Positions 22,478 to 33,298 of a stretch of DNA of 64,000 bases are shown piece after piece. The notes under the pieces are model-generated. The model was not told the origin of the DNA, ran no database searches, and worked only from the letters and a program-made list of their open reading frames with translations. Source of the stretch: Cristatella mucedo (lineage: Eukaryota > Bryozoa > Phylactolaemata > Cristatellidae); the NCBI GenBank assembly GCA_009760855.2, contig WPIO01000121.1, forward strand, positions 682,501-746,500. The letters run 5' to 3'. The translations under genes were made by a program, and so were the position numbers. Positions within the stretch are counted from its first letter, which is position 1. Each line of letters starts with the position of its first letter.

Positions 22478-22750
22478 GTCAGACGATGACGACGACGTCA
22501 GACGACGACGGCGTAGAGCTGCGTCAGACGACGACGACGTCAGACGACGACGTAGCTGCGTCAGACGACGAGGACGTCAGACGACGACGGCGTAGCTGCG
22601 TCAGACGACGACGACGTAGCTGCGTCAGACGACGACGACGTCAGACGACGACGGCGTAGCTGCGTCAGACGACGACGACGTCAGACGACGACGGCGCAGC
22701 TGCGTCAGACGACGACGACGACGTCAGACGACGACGACGTAGCTGCGACG
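22478..22750 (+). repeat. CGTCAGACGACGACG minisatellite
   Basis: Irregular tandem array built from CGTCAGACGACGACG with GGCGTAGCTG spacers; units are about 20-40 bases. It gives Asp/Arg-rich frames on both strands. Confidence 0.93.
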
Positions 22751-22861
22751 TAGCCGTCTGCGTCTACGGCCGCATGAAGCGGTTGTTGCGTTGCTATGGC
22801 TCCGGCGGCGGCAGACGTGCAGCCTCACGAAGGCAGCGGCGTGACGGACGCGAGCGGTAAA

Positions 22862-22941
22862 GGAGACACGCAGCCTTTATTTCTTCCAACGCGCGCGCAT
22901 GTACATGCGCGCGCGTTGGGAGAAATAAAGGCTGCGTCTCC
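22862..22941. repeat. 80-bp near-perfect palindrome without loop
   Basis: Arms of about 40 bases meet at GCATGTACATGC. The outer arm words are GCAGCCTTTATTTCTTCCAA on the left and their complement on the right, with one substitution and one 2-base difference. The inner part is (GC)n. One strand carries AATAAAG and the other CTTTATT. Confidence 0.95.
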
Positions 22942-23117
22942 TCGAGCTCGAACTCGCTCCACGAGTCGCGGCAGCCACGTCGGGAAATGTAGCGTACGTT
23001 AGTGGCCAGCCGCTGGGCCGCCGCGTCGACGGCTTAACTACTGGCCACAGGTGAGGCAATCGTTAGCGACCGGGCGCTTCGCTAATTACGACAGCAGCAG
23101 CAGCAGGCTCGCACAAC

Positions 23118-23346
23118 AAATGTGCTTATGCGTGCTGACACTGTGCATGCTGCCACTAACCACATTTGCATGCTGACCCTGTGCATGTCACCTCTAACCA
23201 TATTATTCATTTCGTTTGTTTTTTTCAAGCATGATTTTACTTACCATTCAATGGCATTTCACTTTACAGCAAATGTAAAGCGCCTAGAGAGAGATTAAGT
23301 TCTCTGGGGGCGCTTTATCAAGTGAATTATTATTATTATTATTATT
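23118..23346 (+). mobile_element. LINE family 2, 3' UTR and tail
   Basis: 'gtgcttatgcgtgctgacac', then GCATGCTGCCACTAACCACA, AAATGTAAAGCGCCTAGAGA, GGGGGCGCTTTATCAAGTG and (TTA)n. Confidence 0.92.
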
Positions 23347-23717
23347 ACAACGCGGGTCGGAAAAGTCCGGTCCGCAGAGGCCGTTTGTCAGCTCACCTCA
23401 CAGCGCCAGCACACATAGCAACAGAAACCGTCGCAGAAACTGAAACCGTCGTAGAAACAGAAACCAACAGTGACCGATCTGCGAGTCGCAGCTGCTCACT
23501 CTCAGAGTATCTTTTTTTTTATCTTTATCTTTTTTTATCTTTCTCCAGCTGTCGAGCCATGGGCGTGGCACATGGGCGAGGCACGGGGAGTGGCACCAGG
23601 GCACCAAAGGCCGCCGCGCTCGCCGCCTCCGGCCTCCAGTCCGCTTTCAGCTTCCACCCACCCCAGCGTGACGTACTCTCTGCTGACGTCATGCTTGCTG
23701 TCGCTGAGCACGCCGGC

Positions 23718-23838
23718 ACTTAACCATTCGATCGTGCTTCCTTTGCAGCGAATGCAAAGATGCCTAGAAAGAGATTGAGTTCTCTGAGGGGGGTTAAATA
23801 CAAATGCATTATTATTATTATTATTGTCATTATTATTA
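23718..23838 (+). mobile_element. LINE family 2, terminal tail
   Basis: 'taaccattcgatcgtgcttc', AATGCAAAGATGCCTAGAAA, GAGTTCTCTGAGG, then (ATT)n. It is truncated to about 120 bases, and the upstream sequence is unrelated. Confidence 0.88.
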
Positions 23839-23876
23839 TGCCCGTGTGCCGGTCTCTGTTGGAAAATCTCTCATAT

Positions 23877-24085
23877 ATCCAAATATATATACGCTATATA
23901 TCCAAATAATAATGCTAACTGTCCAAACACAATAATGCTATATATCCAAATAATAATATCTATCCAAATAGTAATGTTATCTAACTAATAATGATATATA
24001 TCCAAATAATAATGATATATATCCAAATAATAATGATATCTATCCAAATAGTAATGATATTTATCCAAATAATCATAATATCTAT
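23877..24085 (+). repeat. AT-rich minisatellite (ATATATCCAAATAATAATG)n
   Basis: About ten imperfect units of 17-20 bases carrying TATCCAAATAATAATG. Confidence 0.9.
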
Positions 24086-25250
24086 ATGGTTTGTGTTTCT
24101 CTACGATTCAGATCGCTGAGAACGCTGGCGCACTGCCGGTGCAGGCAGACTGGCAGAGCCCTAAACCACCCCAGGGTCTAACGGCTGATGGCTGCGGTCT
24201 AGGGACGGGCCGGTGCCCAGCTGTGGTCTGGCGGCTGTGGTTTATCCACAGGCCGGCTTTGCCCTCCCTCTAAACCACTGGGATGAGCTGTGGTTGGGAG
24301 AGGGGAGAGAGGAAGGAGGGAACGTCAACTCGTGAGAGAACAGTTGTGTCTGGGGGAGCGCTGCAGGTGCACTCGAGAATATACGTTCCTGCGAACCGCA
24401 TCCTCAGTTGGAAGAGCATTGCTTAATCTACAATCTATTCAAATCATAAGCTAGGCTAGGAGATAGCTCGTCCGTTGGTCGCAGTCCGTCGCAGCAGGAG
24501 CTGCGACGTGGGCATCGTGCGGACGACGATTTCCTGTCTGTCTGCGAGGAAGGAGCAGCCGGCGCCTCACAAAGGCAGCAGGATGCCGACGTCACCTCCC
24601 CTGACAGGAGTTCAAGGACGCCCCCTCTCTCCCAAGTAAGGAGTCAAGCTGCTGCCTGCGGCTGGAGTCACCCATTCGCTACAGGCTCTCGCTACAGACT
24701 GGCTTGACTTCGGTGTCACGTGATATCAAGCTGCTCATTCAGATGCATGCGTCTGCATAGCGATGTTCATGCTTTGAACTCATGTCCAACAAATGTCTAC
24801 GCTCACGACAGGTCGTGCCCAATCATCTAAGGCATTCATTGGGAAGGTATTACATATTTTAATTATATTATAAATAAAGGTATTGTAGAGGTATTATAAA
24901 TATAAAGGTGTTATAATTACACAATAATGATTATTATAATTACAATAATTCTGACTACAAAAGCTATTATAAAACAATATCCGAATACGGTAGCTAGTGC
25001 CACCGTTTAAAACCGAGGACTTCAGTTCTTGATTATGTGAAAACGTGGGGCCATAATGAAGTAGCCAGCAGATATCACGAGACACGCGTGTAACTTTGTG
25101 CAAAATCTGCATCCCTACTAATTAAAAGGGAGAAAGTCCGTCCGTCCTTCCGTCACGCGGCACTTCCCTTCATGCAGCAAGATAGCGACCAGTACTTTCG
25201 GAGCGAATTCGTAATAGACGTATAACTCTACTATGACTCAAGCAAAACAA
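24086..25250. other. No gene recognised
   Basis: A stretch at 24150-24280 repeats 'ctgtggtttatc/ctaaaccac' words. 24850-25000 is AT-rich. No supported feature otherwise. Confidence 0.45.
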
Positions 25251-25278
25251 GTCCACAGGCGTTGAGCTCAAGTAGGTA

Positions 25279-25284
25279 TTTATT
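25279..25284 (-). terminator. Candidate polyadenylation signal AATAAA of the micropeptide gene
   Basis: AATAAA on the minus strand, about 430 bases downstream of the stop codon at 25710, with no closer match noticed. Confidence 0.4.
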
Positions 25285-25449
25285 ACTACAGCACATTGGT
25301 AGCTGAACGAGACTGCCGCCAGCAATGGCCGCCGCCATCGAAGGATAGAAAAGCGAAGGAGGAGAGTGGCTCATGGCGGCAGCTATCTGCTCCGGGCAGC
25401 CAAAGTGCGGCTCGAAAGCTAAGACTCGCCGGGCGGCGGCTGAGCTTCG

Positions 25450-25549
25450 GCAATGGAAGCCATTGTAACCTGTTCCCCGGCAATGGATGCCTTTGTAGCC
25501 TATTCCTTGGCAATGGATGCCTTTGTAATCTGAGCCTCGGCAACGGACT
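25450..25549. repeat. 30-bp minisatellite, about three units
   Basis: GGCAATGGATGCCTTTGTA units spaced 30 bases apart, inside the probable 3' UTR of the minus-strand micropeptide gene. Confidence 0.85.
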
Positions 25550-25709
25550 CGTGCACGTTACGCGAGTGGCACAGCAGCAGCAGTAGCGTTTGCAGAGAGC
25601 TGGCGGCGTCGAGCAGGCGGCGGCAGTGCCGTTCGCCAGCATGCTAGCCGGCTGCTGCTGCAGCAGCAGCAGCAGCAGCAGCAGTACGTCGTCTTCTTCT
25701 AGCTGGCGG

Positions 25710-27910
25710 TTACTTCCGGTCCGAGTCTTTGCCGTCGGTAGCCGCCGAGCCGCCCGCTGAGCCCTTTTCGTACTTGCTGATGAACTCCTTGACCTTGGAT
25801 AGGATTTCTTTCGGGTCGTCGACCCTGGGGAGCTGGGAGAGGAAGGAGAGAAATGCTGCACCAAACGCGGGCGAAAAGTGGACTCGCCACTGTTATTTTC
25901 TGCAAGATCCCCCAATCCCCAGTTGAACCCGTCAAAGTAGCTCAAAGAAACACTGCAGCTCAGAAGCCCTTGGTCAGCGATCGCAGCAAGAACTGCCAGA
26001 ACAAAGGAAGTGGATGACAGGGTCGTGCGAAACAGAACTCCAGCAAAGCCAACAGAAACTGAAACCGAGAAGCCACGGGAAATGCTCTACTTGAGCGGCT
26101 ACCAGCATCGGCCTTTCACCTCTTGTATCTTTACCGGTCCAATTTGAAACACCTGCACAAGGAGGATCAGACGAGGTGGGAGGCACTGTGCAGGAAACAC
26201 GTGACATGACGCACGTGACGCAGGCTCAGCTCCCTCAGCTCCTCAATCGCCCAAAAGCGTAACGTCAGACCACTTTTAGATCCATTCATTCTTTGGCTTC
26301 AGCCTTGCTATCAGATCTAATCCCCTACTAGGCTAAGCATAGTACCAGTAGTAGGCTAAGCATAGTGCTTTTCGGAATCTAATCGTTTCCTTATTCTTCG
26401 TGCGAACCTTAAAACCTTTGGCTGAGGTCGCGGGCTCGAGCCCCGAGGATATGTGAAGCGCCTGGATGGAGACTAAATTCTCTTAGGGCGCTATACAAAT
26501 GAATTGCATTTATTTATTTATTGGAGACCGTGCCTTTGGTTTGTATGCTCCCAAAGCCTGGAACTTACTTCCGACTTGCGTCACGACATCTCCTGGCTTG
26601 ACCACATTTAAAAAGAAACTAAAAACGAATCGATTTGTCACAGCATTTAGTGGGTCCATGCGATTCGTCCTTTAAGTGCTTATGCAAGTGCTGACACTGT
26701 GCATGCTGCCAGTAACCATATTTGCATGTTGACCCTGTGCATGCCACCTCTAAGTTATACTTGTTGTCATTGAGCATGCTACCACTAACAATTCGATCGT
26801 CCTTCCTTTGCAGCAAATGTAAAGTGCCTAGAAAGAGATTGAGTTATCTGAGGGCGCTACATCAAATGTACTATAATTATTGCCGTTCAAAAGAAGCTAC
26901 CTGATACTGCCCTTGTTATTATTCCTTTGATTGTTGCCGTGATTGAGATCATACAAAACTATCGAAAATTGCTCTAGTTGTCTGGTTAATTCCAATATTT
27001 AGCCCATCTTCACGGGTCACGAGCTAGTAATCGATGTAGGAATCAGCAAGCTCGGACGCTCCGAGCTCCACATGCTTTGGGGCAGACAACTCCACACGCT
27101 CAGGGGTGGACAGCAAAGAAACCGGTCGACTCGCGAGTCGATTCCAGATTTCCATTACGTCGACTTCCGGCCACATCATTGCAGTGAATTGTCAAAATAA
27201 ACTGCGTAGAATGAGCAAATAATATGATAATATAATTCATTTATATAGCGTCCCAAGAGAACTTAATCTCTATTCAGGCACTTCACACATGCCTCGGGGC
27301 TCGAGCCCACGACCTCAGCCAGACCTTGGTCGGGGCGAGCACCTTAACCGCTAGACCAAACCAGCTCGGCAAAGATAATTCATTTATATAGCGCCCTAAG
27401 AGAACTTAATCTCTATTCTGGCGCTTCACACATGCCTCAGGGCTCGAGCCCACGACCTCAGTCAGACCTTGGTCGGGGCGAGCACCTCAACCGCTAGACC
27501 AGACCAGCGCGGCAATGTGAAAGGCAGCGCCCTATCAGTCACACGAGACCGGGGGTGGGGTGGGGCAGGCAGGCAGGCGAGAAGTTCCCCGAACGAGTGT
27601 CCTACTAAAGTGGCAAAGGCAAAGGTCAAATGTCACATGTGCCAATTTCGTCAATAGAATGAATTCACCTGGACAAGACGACCTGTGTCTGACTCTGACT
27701 GGATATGCATATGCACTCTTATGGGGTACGTACTTGAACTGACAGAGCAGGGGGGGGGGGGCACAGACTGCTGCTCTGGTTTGGCCCACTGGCTAAGGTG
27801 CTGGCCTCGAGCCAAGGTCCAGGTGAATGCAATTGATGACCGAAGTCGTGGGCTCGAGACCAACGGCATATGCAAAGTGCCTTGATAGAGATTAAGTTCT
27901 CTCACGGGGG

Positions 27911-28000
<90 letters not shown>

Positions 28001-29123
28001 TGTGTCTGTGTGTGTCTGTAACTAGTATGTGCGAACTAGTATGTAACACTGAATGCTCGTGCATTGAGTGTTACATAGTTGACCAACCGTAGCACTGTAG
28101 ATTCGTAAAAAATCTCCATTGACTAGACAGAACTAGTATGTATCACTGAATGCTCGTGCATTGAGTCAACTATGACTGCGCCGAGCAAAGAGAATAATCA
28201 CGTGGCTACGAAGCTTCGGGGGTTGTTCCTGCAGCTCTGACGGAGGCCGAGGCAGGCTCTGCAGCTGCCACAAGCCAGCGGCTGCAGCCCACGTCACGTG
28301 CTCCGAGTCACTTGGAACCACGTCACTTTCATTGAGCCGAGCGGAAGAGGTGAGCCCCCCTGACAAAGCGAAAGAATAAATACTTGGACGAAGCAAGCAG
28401 CCAATTAGAATCAGCCAATTTGATCAGCTGGGTAGGGAGTGCAAGCAAGGCATGCCGGGCTACTGGCCAAGAGTCGGCCCGCGTGCATTATGCAAGACTG
28501 ATGACAGCAGCCGGAACGGCAGCAACGGCCTCTCGTGGGGGCCTCTCGTGGGGGCCTCTCGTGGGGGCCTCTCGTGGGGGCCTCTCGTGGGGGCCTCTCG
28601 TGGGGGCCTCTCGTGGCGGCCTCTCGTGGCGGCCTCTCGTGGCGGCCTCTCGTGTCGCGTGGCGGCCTCTCGTGGCGGCCTCTCGTGGCGGCCTCTCGTG
28701 GCGGCCTCTCGTGGCGGCCTCTCGTGGCGGCCTCTCGTGGCGGCCTCTCGTGGCGGCCTCTCGTGGCGGCCTCTCGTGGCGGCCTCTCGTGGCGGCCTCT
28801 CTGACGAAACGAATTTGTAGCTCTCCGGCCGACCCTTGCCAAGGCTTGGATTAGGCGATTCTCTCACAGTAACCGCTGACAGGTGGCAGAGTGCGGCAAG
28901 AGCAGCTGGACACCGGCACGGCCTCCCTGCCACCACCAACCACCACGCCCCCTCCCGGGCAGGGCTGGGCAGAGCACTCGATGACCACACACGAGTGAAA
29001 GTCACGAATGTTGAGGCCAAGCGCCTTGGCGCCCTTGACCTCAGCACACTCGGCTCCTACCTTGTAGTGCTGGTCAGCATAGACGCCGGCGTATGCACCG
29101 ATGAGGAAAGCCAACTGCAACAT
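25710..29123 (-). CDS. STMP1-like mitochondrial membrane micropeptide, two exons
   Basis: Exon 1 is 29123-29061 and exon 2 is 25832-25710, both minus. The donor AAG/GTAGGA and the acceptor CTCTCCCAG join in phase 0, giving 61 residues. Exon 1 encodes one short hydrophobic segment, MLQLAFLIGAYAGVYADQHY. Exon 2 gives KLPRVDDPKE followed by an amphipathic Lys/Glu-rich helix (about residues 31-45) and a Gly/Ser/Asp tail.

The MLQ start, the single N-terminal membrane segment with G-x3-G-x-Y-x2-Q-x-Y, and the Pro just after it match short transmembrane mitochondrial protein 1 (47 residues in human), which sits in the inner membrane and is linked to respiratory-chain function. Our protein has a longer C-terminus. 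The assignment rests on architecture and short motifs; another small membrane-protein family is possible. The 3.2-kb intron is filled with SINEs, a LINE and minisatellites. If unspliced, exon 1 would read on into a Cys-rich frame, which I think is spurious. Confidence 0.72.
26283..26885 (+). mobile_element. LINE family 2 3' part, split by a SINE-B
   Basis: ORF2 C-terminal words run 26283-26405. They are interrupted by SINE-B at 26406-26523, then resume with 'ggagaccgtgcctttggttt' and run to the tail GTAAAGTGCCTAGAAAGAG, ending near 26885. It lies in the micropeptide intron. Confidence 0.9.
26406..26523 (+). mobile_element. SINE-B inserted in a LINE 2 copy
   Basis: Begins at CTGAGGTCGCGGGCTCGAGC (5'-truncated) and ends with ATACAAATGAATTGCATTTA. 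The LINE word TTGG flanks both sides (cctTTGG / TTGGagacc), a likely short target-site duplication. Confidence 0.88.
27232..27513 (-). mobile_element. Two SINE-B copies in direct tandem
   Basis: Copies at about 27232-27360 and 27376-27513, both minus and nearly identical. Each has the GGTCTAGCGGTTAAGGTGCT head and GGGCTCGAGCCC B-box region. They are separated by about 15 bases ('ctcggcaaagataattc'). Confidence 0.92.
27777..27998 (+). mobile_element. SINE-B copy with long (AT)n end
   Basis: The head TGGCCCACTGGCTAAGGTGC, B box and tail end at CACGGGGGCTATATAT. An (AT)n tract of about 85 bases follows directly (27912-27998), probably expanded from the SINE end. Confidence 0.85.
28166..28396 (-). 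other. Possible exon or chance frame inside the micropeptide intron
   Basis: The minus frame reads LNESDVVPSDSEHVTWAAAA and onward with ordinary composition. The plus strand has an acceptor-like 'ttgttcctgcag' at 28231 and a GAAGAG/GTGAGC donor at 28347. Only one can be real, and neither has a partner exon. Confidence 0.15.
28529..28801 (+). repeat. 13-bp minisatellite (TGGCGGCCTCTCG)n, about 21 units
   Basis: The first seven or so units carry TGGGGG and the rest TGGCGG, with one damaged unit near 28650. It is therefore a two-variant array, open in several frames by composition. Confidence 0.96.
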
Positions 29124-30467
29124 GGCAACATGGCACACGCTAAGCATTGACTGCGAGCTCTGCATGCAGACACTGCACGCAAGCCACGGAGGACTGCACC
29201 GGAAGCAGCAAGCAAGCAAGCAAGCAGGCCGAAGCAGGAGTGGAGACAGTGCATGGCATGCTCCCACAGGCACTCTGGCAGACGACGTCGGTGCTCGAGA
29301 AAAGTTTTTGTTTGCTATTCATTCATTCCCAGCGCCGGAGCAGAGCTGTTTGTTGCAGAGGCCAACATGCTCGGGGTGACCTGCCTTGCACGCTGGAGCA
29401 GCATGCAGTGTTGCACAACCATGCGCACAGAGGAAAACCGTCCGTCACGACAGTTTCTGCAGCCTTTGCATCCGCATAATCTCACTTTCGGTGGCGACGC
29501 GGCTGGTGCGAGGTGGCTGCGAGCATAGCATGCACCAGCACCGAACCGGCGTCGTGAACGAATCGCGATTTCAGATTCACACATCGACAGACTGATTTAC
29601 ACATCGACAGACTGATTCACACATCGACAGCCTGATCTCGCGATTGCTTTCGATTGAATACGATCGACGAATACCCAAGTGCTACCTGACCGACAAACGT
29701 GGCCACACATCGCTGACATCCACACCGCTCAGGCAATACAAGCGCCGAGTGGATTAGCGTCCGACTGAACGTCAAAGGCCACACATCGCTGACAAACACG
29801 CTTTCGCCCTCTCGCCCAAGGCATCCGAGAGCATATCGGGGAGACTGAGGGGGAGAACGGGGGGGGGGAAGAGGGCGGTAGCAAGAAGGATTTGCATGAC
29901 GACCTAGGATGTCATGACGACCTGGGATCTGCGGCTTAAGGGTTTCGCAAAAACTCGGTCAGCGACGCGAAGCACACAGAGCCCTCGTGCCCTCGCCGCG
30001 TCGTCGATCGACGACGCGGCGAGGCTCTGCGCCCAGCCCAGCAGCGCGAACAAAGAAAACGCTGCGCTAACCAAGCGACGGCTACGCTCAGGTAGCCGTC
30101 AGCGTAGAAGGCGCTGGCCCGGAGCGGCCATGAGACTGGGCGAGCGCGAGAGCTGGAAAGATGCACCCCCCTCCGTTCCGTCGTGGCGACGAATGGCTCA
30201 ACCGCCGATTCGCGCGTCACAACCGCGAAAGACAGACGGAGACAGTCCGGCGGAACCTCCGCCAGCTGGCTTCCGGCCAGCCGCGCGGTCGACTGGGCGG
30301 CGGCGTCGGGCCCGCGACCGAAAAGCGGCGCAACGAGAAGAACCAGAAGGGAAGAACGCGGGGCACAGAACCGCGCGACGCGGCGGCGGCAGCAGCAGCG
30401 GCGGCCATAGCGGCAGCAGCGGCGGCGGCGCGAATAAAACGAGCGCCGGTGCTTCCGCGCGCTGGGC
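29124..30467. other. 5' flank of the micropeptide gene; no other gene supported
   Basis: 29124-29600 is the probable promoter and 5' UTR of the minus-strand gene. 29580-29800 has short repeated words ('cacatcgacagactgat', 'ggccacacatcgctgac'). 29950-30467 is CpG-rich with overlapping frames but no paired splice sites. Confidence 0.45.
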
Positions 30468-31233
30468 GCCGCTCACCAGTCGGCCCGACATGGCGACCGA
30501 CTAATCGGAGCTGGCGCTACGACGGAGCGGTGCGGTAGACGAGCGCAGAGCTGATGAAAAGTGATGAAGCCGCGTCTGACTCGCTTCTTAAAGGACGACG
30601 GCCTGCCTCCACAGCGCGGCTGAGATGATGAAAAGCGAGCGGATGCTGTTGCAACCGCCTCCTCGGCGCGCCACGGTAACGACCTTGAATGAAGTGACCC
30701 CCGAGCGGAGCGTATCCCTCGGACGATTGACTCGCTTGGGACTCATGTCTATCGTGAATTATTTAACTGTTATTTTAAATAAATCTTCAATGCTTTTTCG
30801 CCTCAATTATAAAAAGAAACCTGTAATTCGCACGCGTGACTCGGCGAACGCGCCTAGCGCACGTGACCGAGGCTAAACTGCGGTCCCCCTCCGTTCATCC
30901 ATGAGCTTCGCTGCCGCGCATTGTTATTTTTGTATCGCAAATCTATTTGTTAGTTATTGCGCGTCGTCTCAGCACGATCGTTGGTATTGCGGTCGCATGA
31001 GAAATCTCCAAACTGCGACAGACCACTGCGCCTGGAAAACTCGTCCCCAGCCGGTGAAGGGCGGGGCTATCCGGTTAGGCTTGCAGGCATCCGACCCGAG
31101 AGCCAGCTAGCGGGCGTCGGAAGAGCTGCAATAAAAATATATATATATAAATATAATTTAATAAAAACTGGTTTATTAAAATACGGATACAGATATATAT
31201 GTACATTAACCGGTGGAGCCCCGCCCTGCCGGA
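30468..31233 (+). repeat. Left arm of ~0.77-kb inverted repeat
   Basis: Nearly identical, in reverse orientation, to 33814-34595. Shared blocks include 'aaggacgacggcctgcctcc', 'cccgagcggagcgtatccct', 'attttaaataaatcttcaat' and 'taataaaaactggtttatta'. Because the right arm lies in the 3' flank of Ly6 gene A, this arm is probably a copied and inverted piece of that flank. Confidence 0.95.
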
Positions 31234-31569
31234 AGCCCGAGTACCACCCGCGACTGCGGCGGTGCGTCCGTTCCTTCGTTGTCGGGGTTCCCGGCAGCTG
31301 GGAGCCGAACAATGAAGCTTGCCTGGCAGACCGCGGCATTCCACGCACGGAACGAAGGGCGTCGTGGCGGCTTTGCATCTCCGACGCCGGTTACCGGTTC
31401 GGAAGCCGTGCGGTCCCTGTCCCTGAACTGCCGACCGGCATCCCGGTGCCGTTGCCAGATCCTCACCAGGTCCGGCTCTCAAGGCGGACCGCGGGCAAGC
31501 GGAAGGACGCGGCGTGCCGGGAAGAGCTCCGATTAGGCTCCAGGACTGGAACCGGGTGTAGAGCGTCGT

Positions 31570-32330
31570 CAGGCTGTAGTCGTCGTCGTCAGGATGTAGA
31601 GCGTAGTCGCTTGCAGCGTCGGCCGGCAGTGGCTCAGCACGTGGCAAATGGTCTCTGCCTTCGGGCGGCATAGGCGGCAGCCGGTAACCGCGCCAGGGTA
31701 TGCCCGACTCCTGGCGGCAGCCACTGGCAGGCAGCACGTCCAGGCGCTCACGCTCACGGCGGACGAACCGCCATGACCCGGACATGCAGGCCGCGACCCA
31801 TGGCCTGGTGGGCGGCTAACCTTGGATGGCGAATCTGTCCGCGGCCAGGCAGCAGCTAACCCTGACCCGTGCAGGCTGGGCCGCCCAAGCCCGGCCTTCC
31901 ACGTGCCTGGCGAACTCGAGCAGCTTTGCGATTGCCACCCGCGGCGCGATCGAGAGCTCGATGCCGTCAGGGTCGGTGGATGCGGCCAGCAATTCACCAC
32001 CGGCCAGCGAGAGGCGGCAGGAAGGAAGGAGGGCCGCTGGAGGCACTTCCGCGCGTCCGACCGCAGCGAGATCGGGCCAATCCTGTTGCCAGCGCAACGA
32101 AGACCGCTTTGCTCATGTACCGCGAACGCTCCCCGTCGGACGCCGGCGCGCCATCCAAGCTGGCGACGGCTCAGTCGAGGCGGTGACTCTGGCGACCTGG
32201 CGTACGCACGGATCTGGCGACCACATCATGCGACAAGCTTGCGCAGCACGTAGGATAGAGGCGTTTGTCGCGATATAGACCAGGTCAAGGCCGCCCGCGG
32301 AGCGCCGTGCGAATAGAAAATGCACCGCCG
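31570..32330 (-). mobile_element. Degraded LINE fragment with C-terminal CCHC knuckle (R2/R4/NeSL type)
   Basis: Read on the minus strand, one segment carries a 'GGLDL...AQACRMMWSPDPCVRQVA' type stretch. Further on, a C-x2-C-x8-H-x4-C motif (CRLC...ETICHVLSHC) lies near the end of the frame, at about 31620-31690. This order is typical of the C-terminal region of site-specific-type LINEs such as R2, R4 or NeSL. The segments are in different frames, so it is dead. It lies between the arms of the inverted repeat. Confidence 0.6.
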
Positions 32331-32357
32331 CACAGTGCTGCCGACCGCTATAAATAT

Positions 32358-32360
32358 TGC

Positions 32361-32399
<39 letters not shown>

Positions 32400-32422
32400 T
32401 TTTATATATATATATATATATA
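32358..32422. repeat. (AT)n microsatellite
   Basis: Two (AT)n blocks joined by GTATTTTTA. A further (AT)n lies at 32739-32773, next to a SINE-B end. Confidence 0.96.
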
Positions 32423-32649
32423 TTGTACTATAAACTAGTCGGCGATTAATCGAAAATGTAGAGTGCGGTGGCGGTTGCTGGAATGCATCGCAGCATTCCT
32501 TCATTTTTAACTCGCAAGCCAAGGTCTCGGCCCGATGGGGACCAGCTGGGCGCGGGGGAAGAGACTCGAAGTGATCGATGACCTTGTGATGACCTTGTGA
32601 TGACCTTGTGATGACCTTGTGATTAAGGTTTTCGCCTCGGACGTAAGTC

Positions 32650-32737
32650 GTGCTGGATGTATTTGATGACCCAGGTCGTGGGCTCCAGCCCCTTGGCATA
32701 AGGAGAGCGTAACCTAGGGTGCTATACAAATGTGAAT

Positions 32738-32738
<1 letters not shown>
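32650..32738 (+). mobile_element. SINE-B fragment
   Basis: GATGACCCAGGTCGTGGGCT, then a shortened core with a deletion, ending in GGGTGCTATACAAATGTGAA. Confidence 0.75.
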
Positions 32739-32769
<31 letters not shown>

Positions 32770-32773
32770 TATA

Positions 32774-33050
32774 CTTAAAATAGCGATGCGGCTATCCGGC
32801 TTAATTTCTGGCAAGATCGTCACGACACATCCATCACGTGCTCGTCCCGAAAGCAGCCGTTGCTTGCTGCCCGACGACGTCGCGGAAGCAAATCTTGCTC
32901 CATGTCAGTAAGGCGACCTACTCGCGCGACGGGCCCGAACCCTACAGCTCAGCGAATTCAATCGCACACTTTCCTTGCGGTAAAGCCGGGCTTTTCCATA
33001 TCCGGGGACGGCCCTCTACTCGGGGACGGCCTCTGACCCGGGACGGCCTT
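32774..33050. other. No gene recognised
   Basis: Short unique stretch between an (AT)n tract and a SINE-A. It repeats 'ggggacggcc' three times at 33004-33050. Confidence 0.45.
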
Positions 33051-33212
33051 TCTAGGTAAGGCGGTTGCTTTCACGACCTCGGTCCCGAGGTCGTGGGTTC
33101 GATTCCTGCAGTGAGCGATTCTTTATGGCCACTGCATGCGGTGGTGATAGCCGTAAAGGCTCTTCTGTCGCTATACAAAAAGAGGCTGTTTAATCAGCTA
33201 GGATTTTTTTTG
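33051..33212 (+). mobile_element. SINE-A copy
   Basis: TCTAGGTAAGGCGGTTGCTT through the B box GGTTCGATTCC to the tail GAGGCTGTTTAATCAGCTAG and a T run. The first few head bases are missing. Confidence 0.92.
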
Positions 33213-33298
33213 AAGATTGCAAGCCCGATTCGCCATTCGTAGCTCGGCGCTTCCGCACCTTGAGATCTAGCTAAGCTTTGCCGGTTCTCAGGTCTTGT

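Noticed and set aside
28851-29273. A secreted 140-residue Cys-rich protein starting in the micropeptide exon 1 region
   Set aside because: It requires reading through a consensus GTAGGA donor; the spliced STMP1-like product explains the conserved part better.
31569-32300. Plus-strand host gene in the inverted-repeat spacer
   Set aside because: Frames are broken, and the minus strand carries LINE motifs that explain the coding-like composition.
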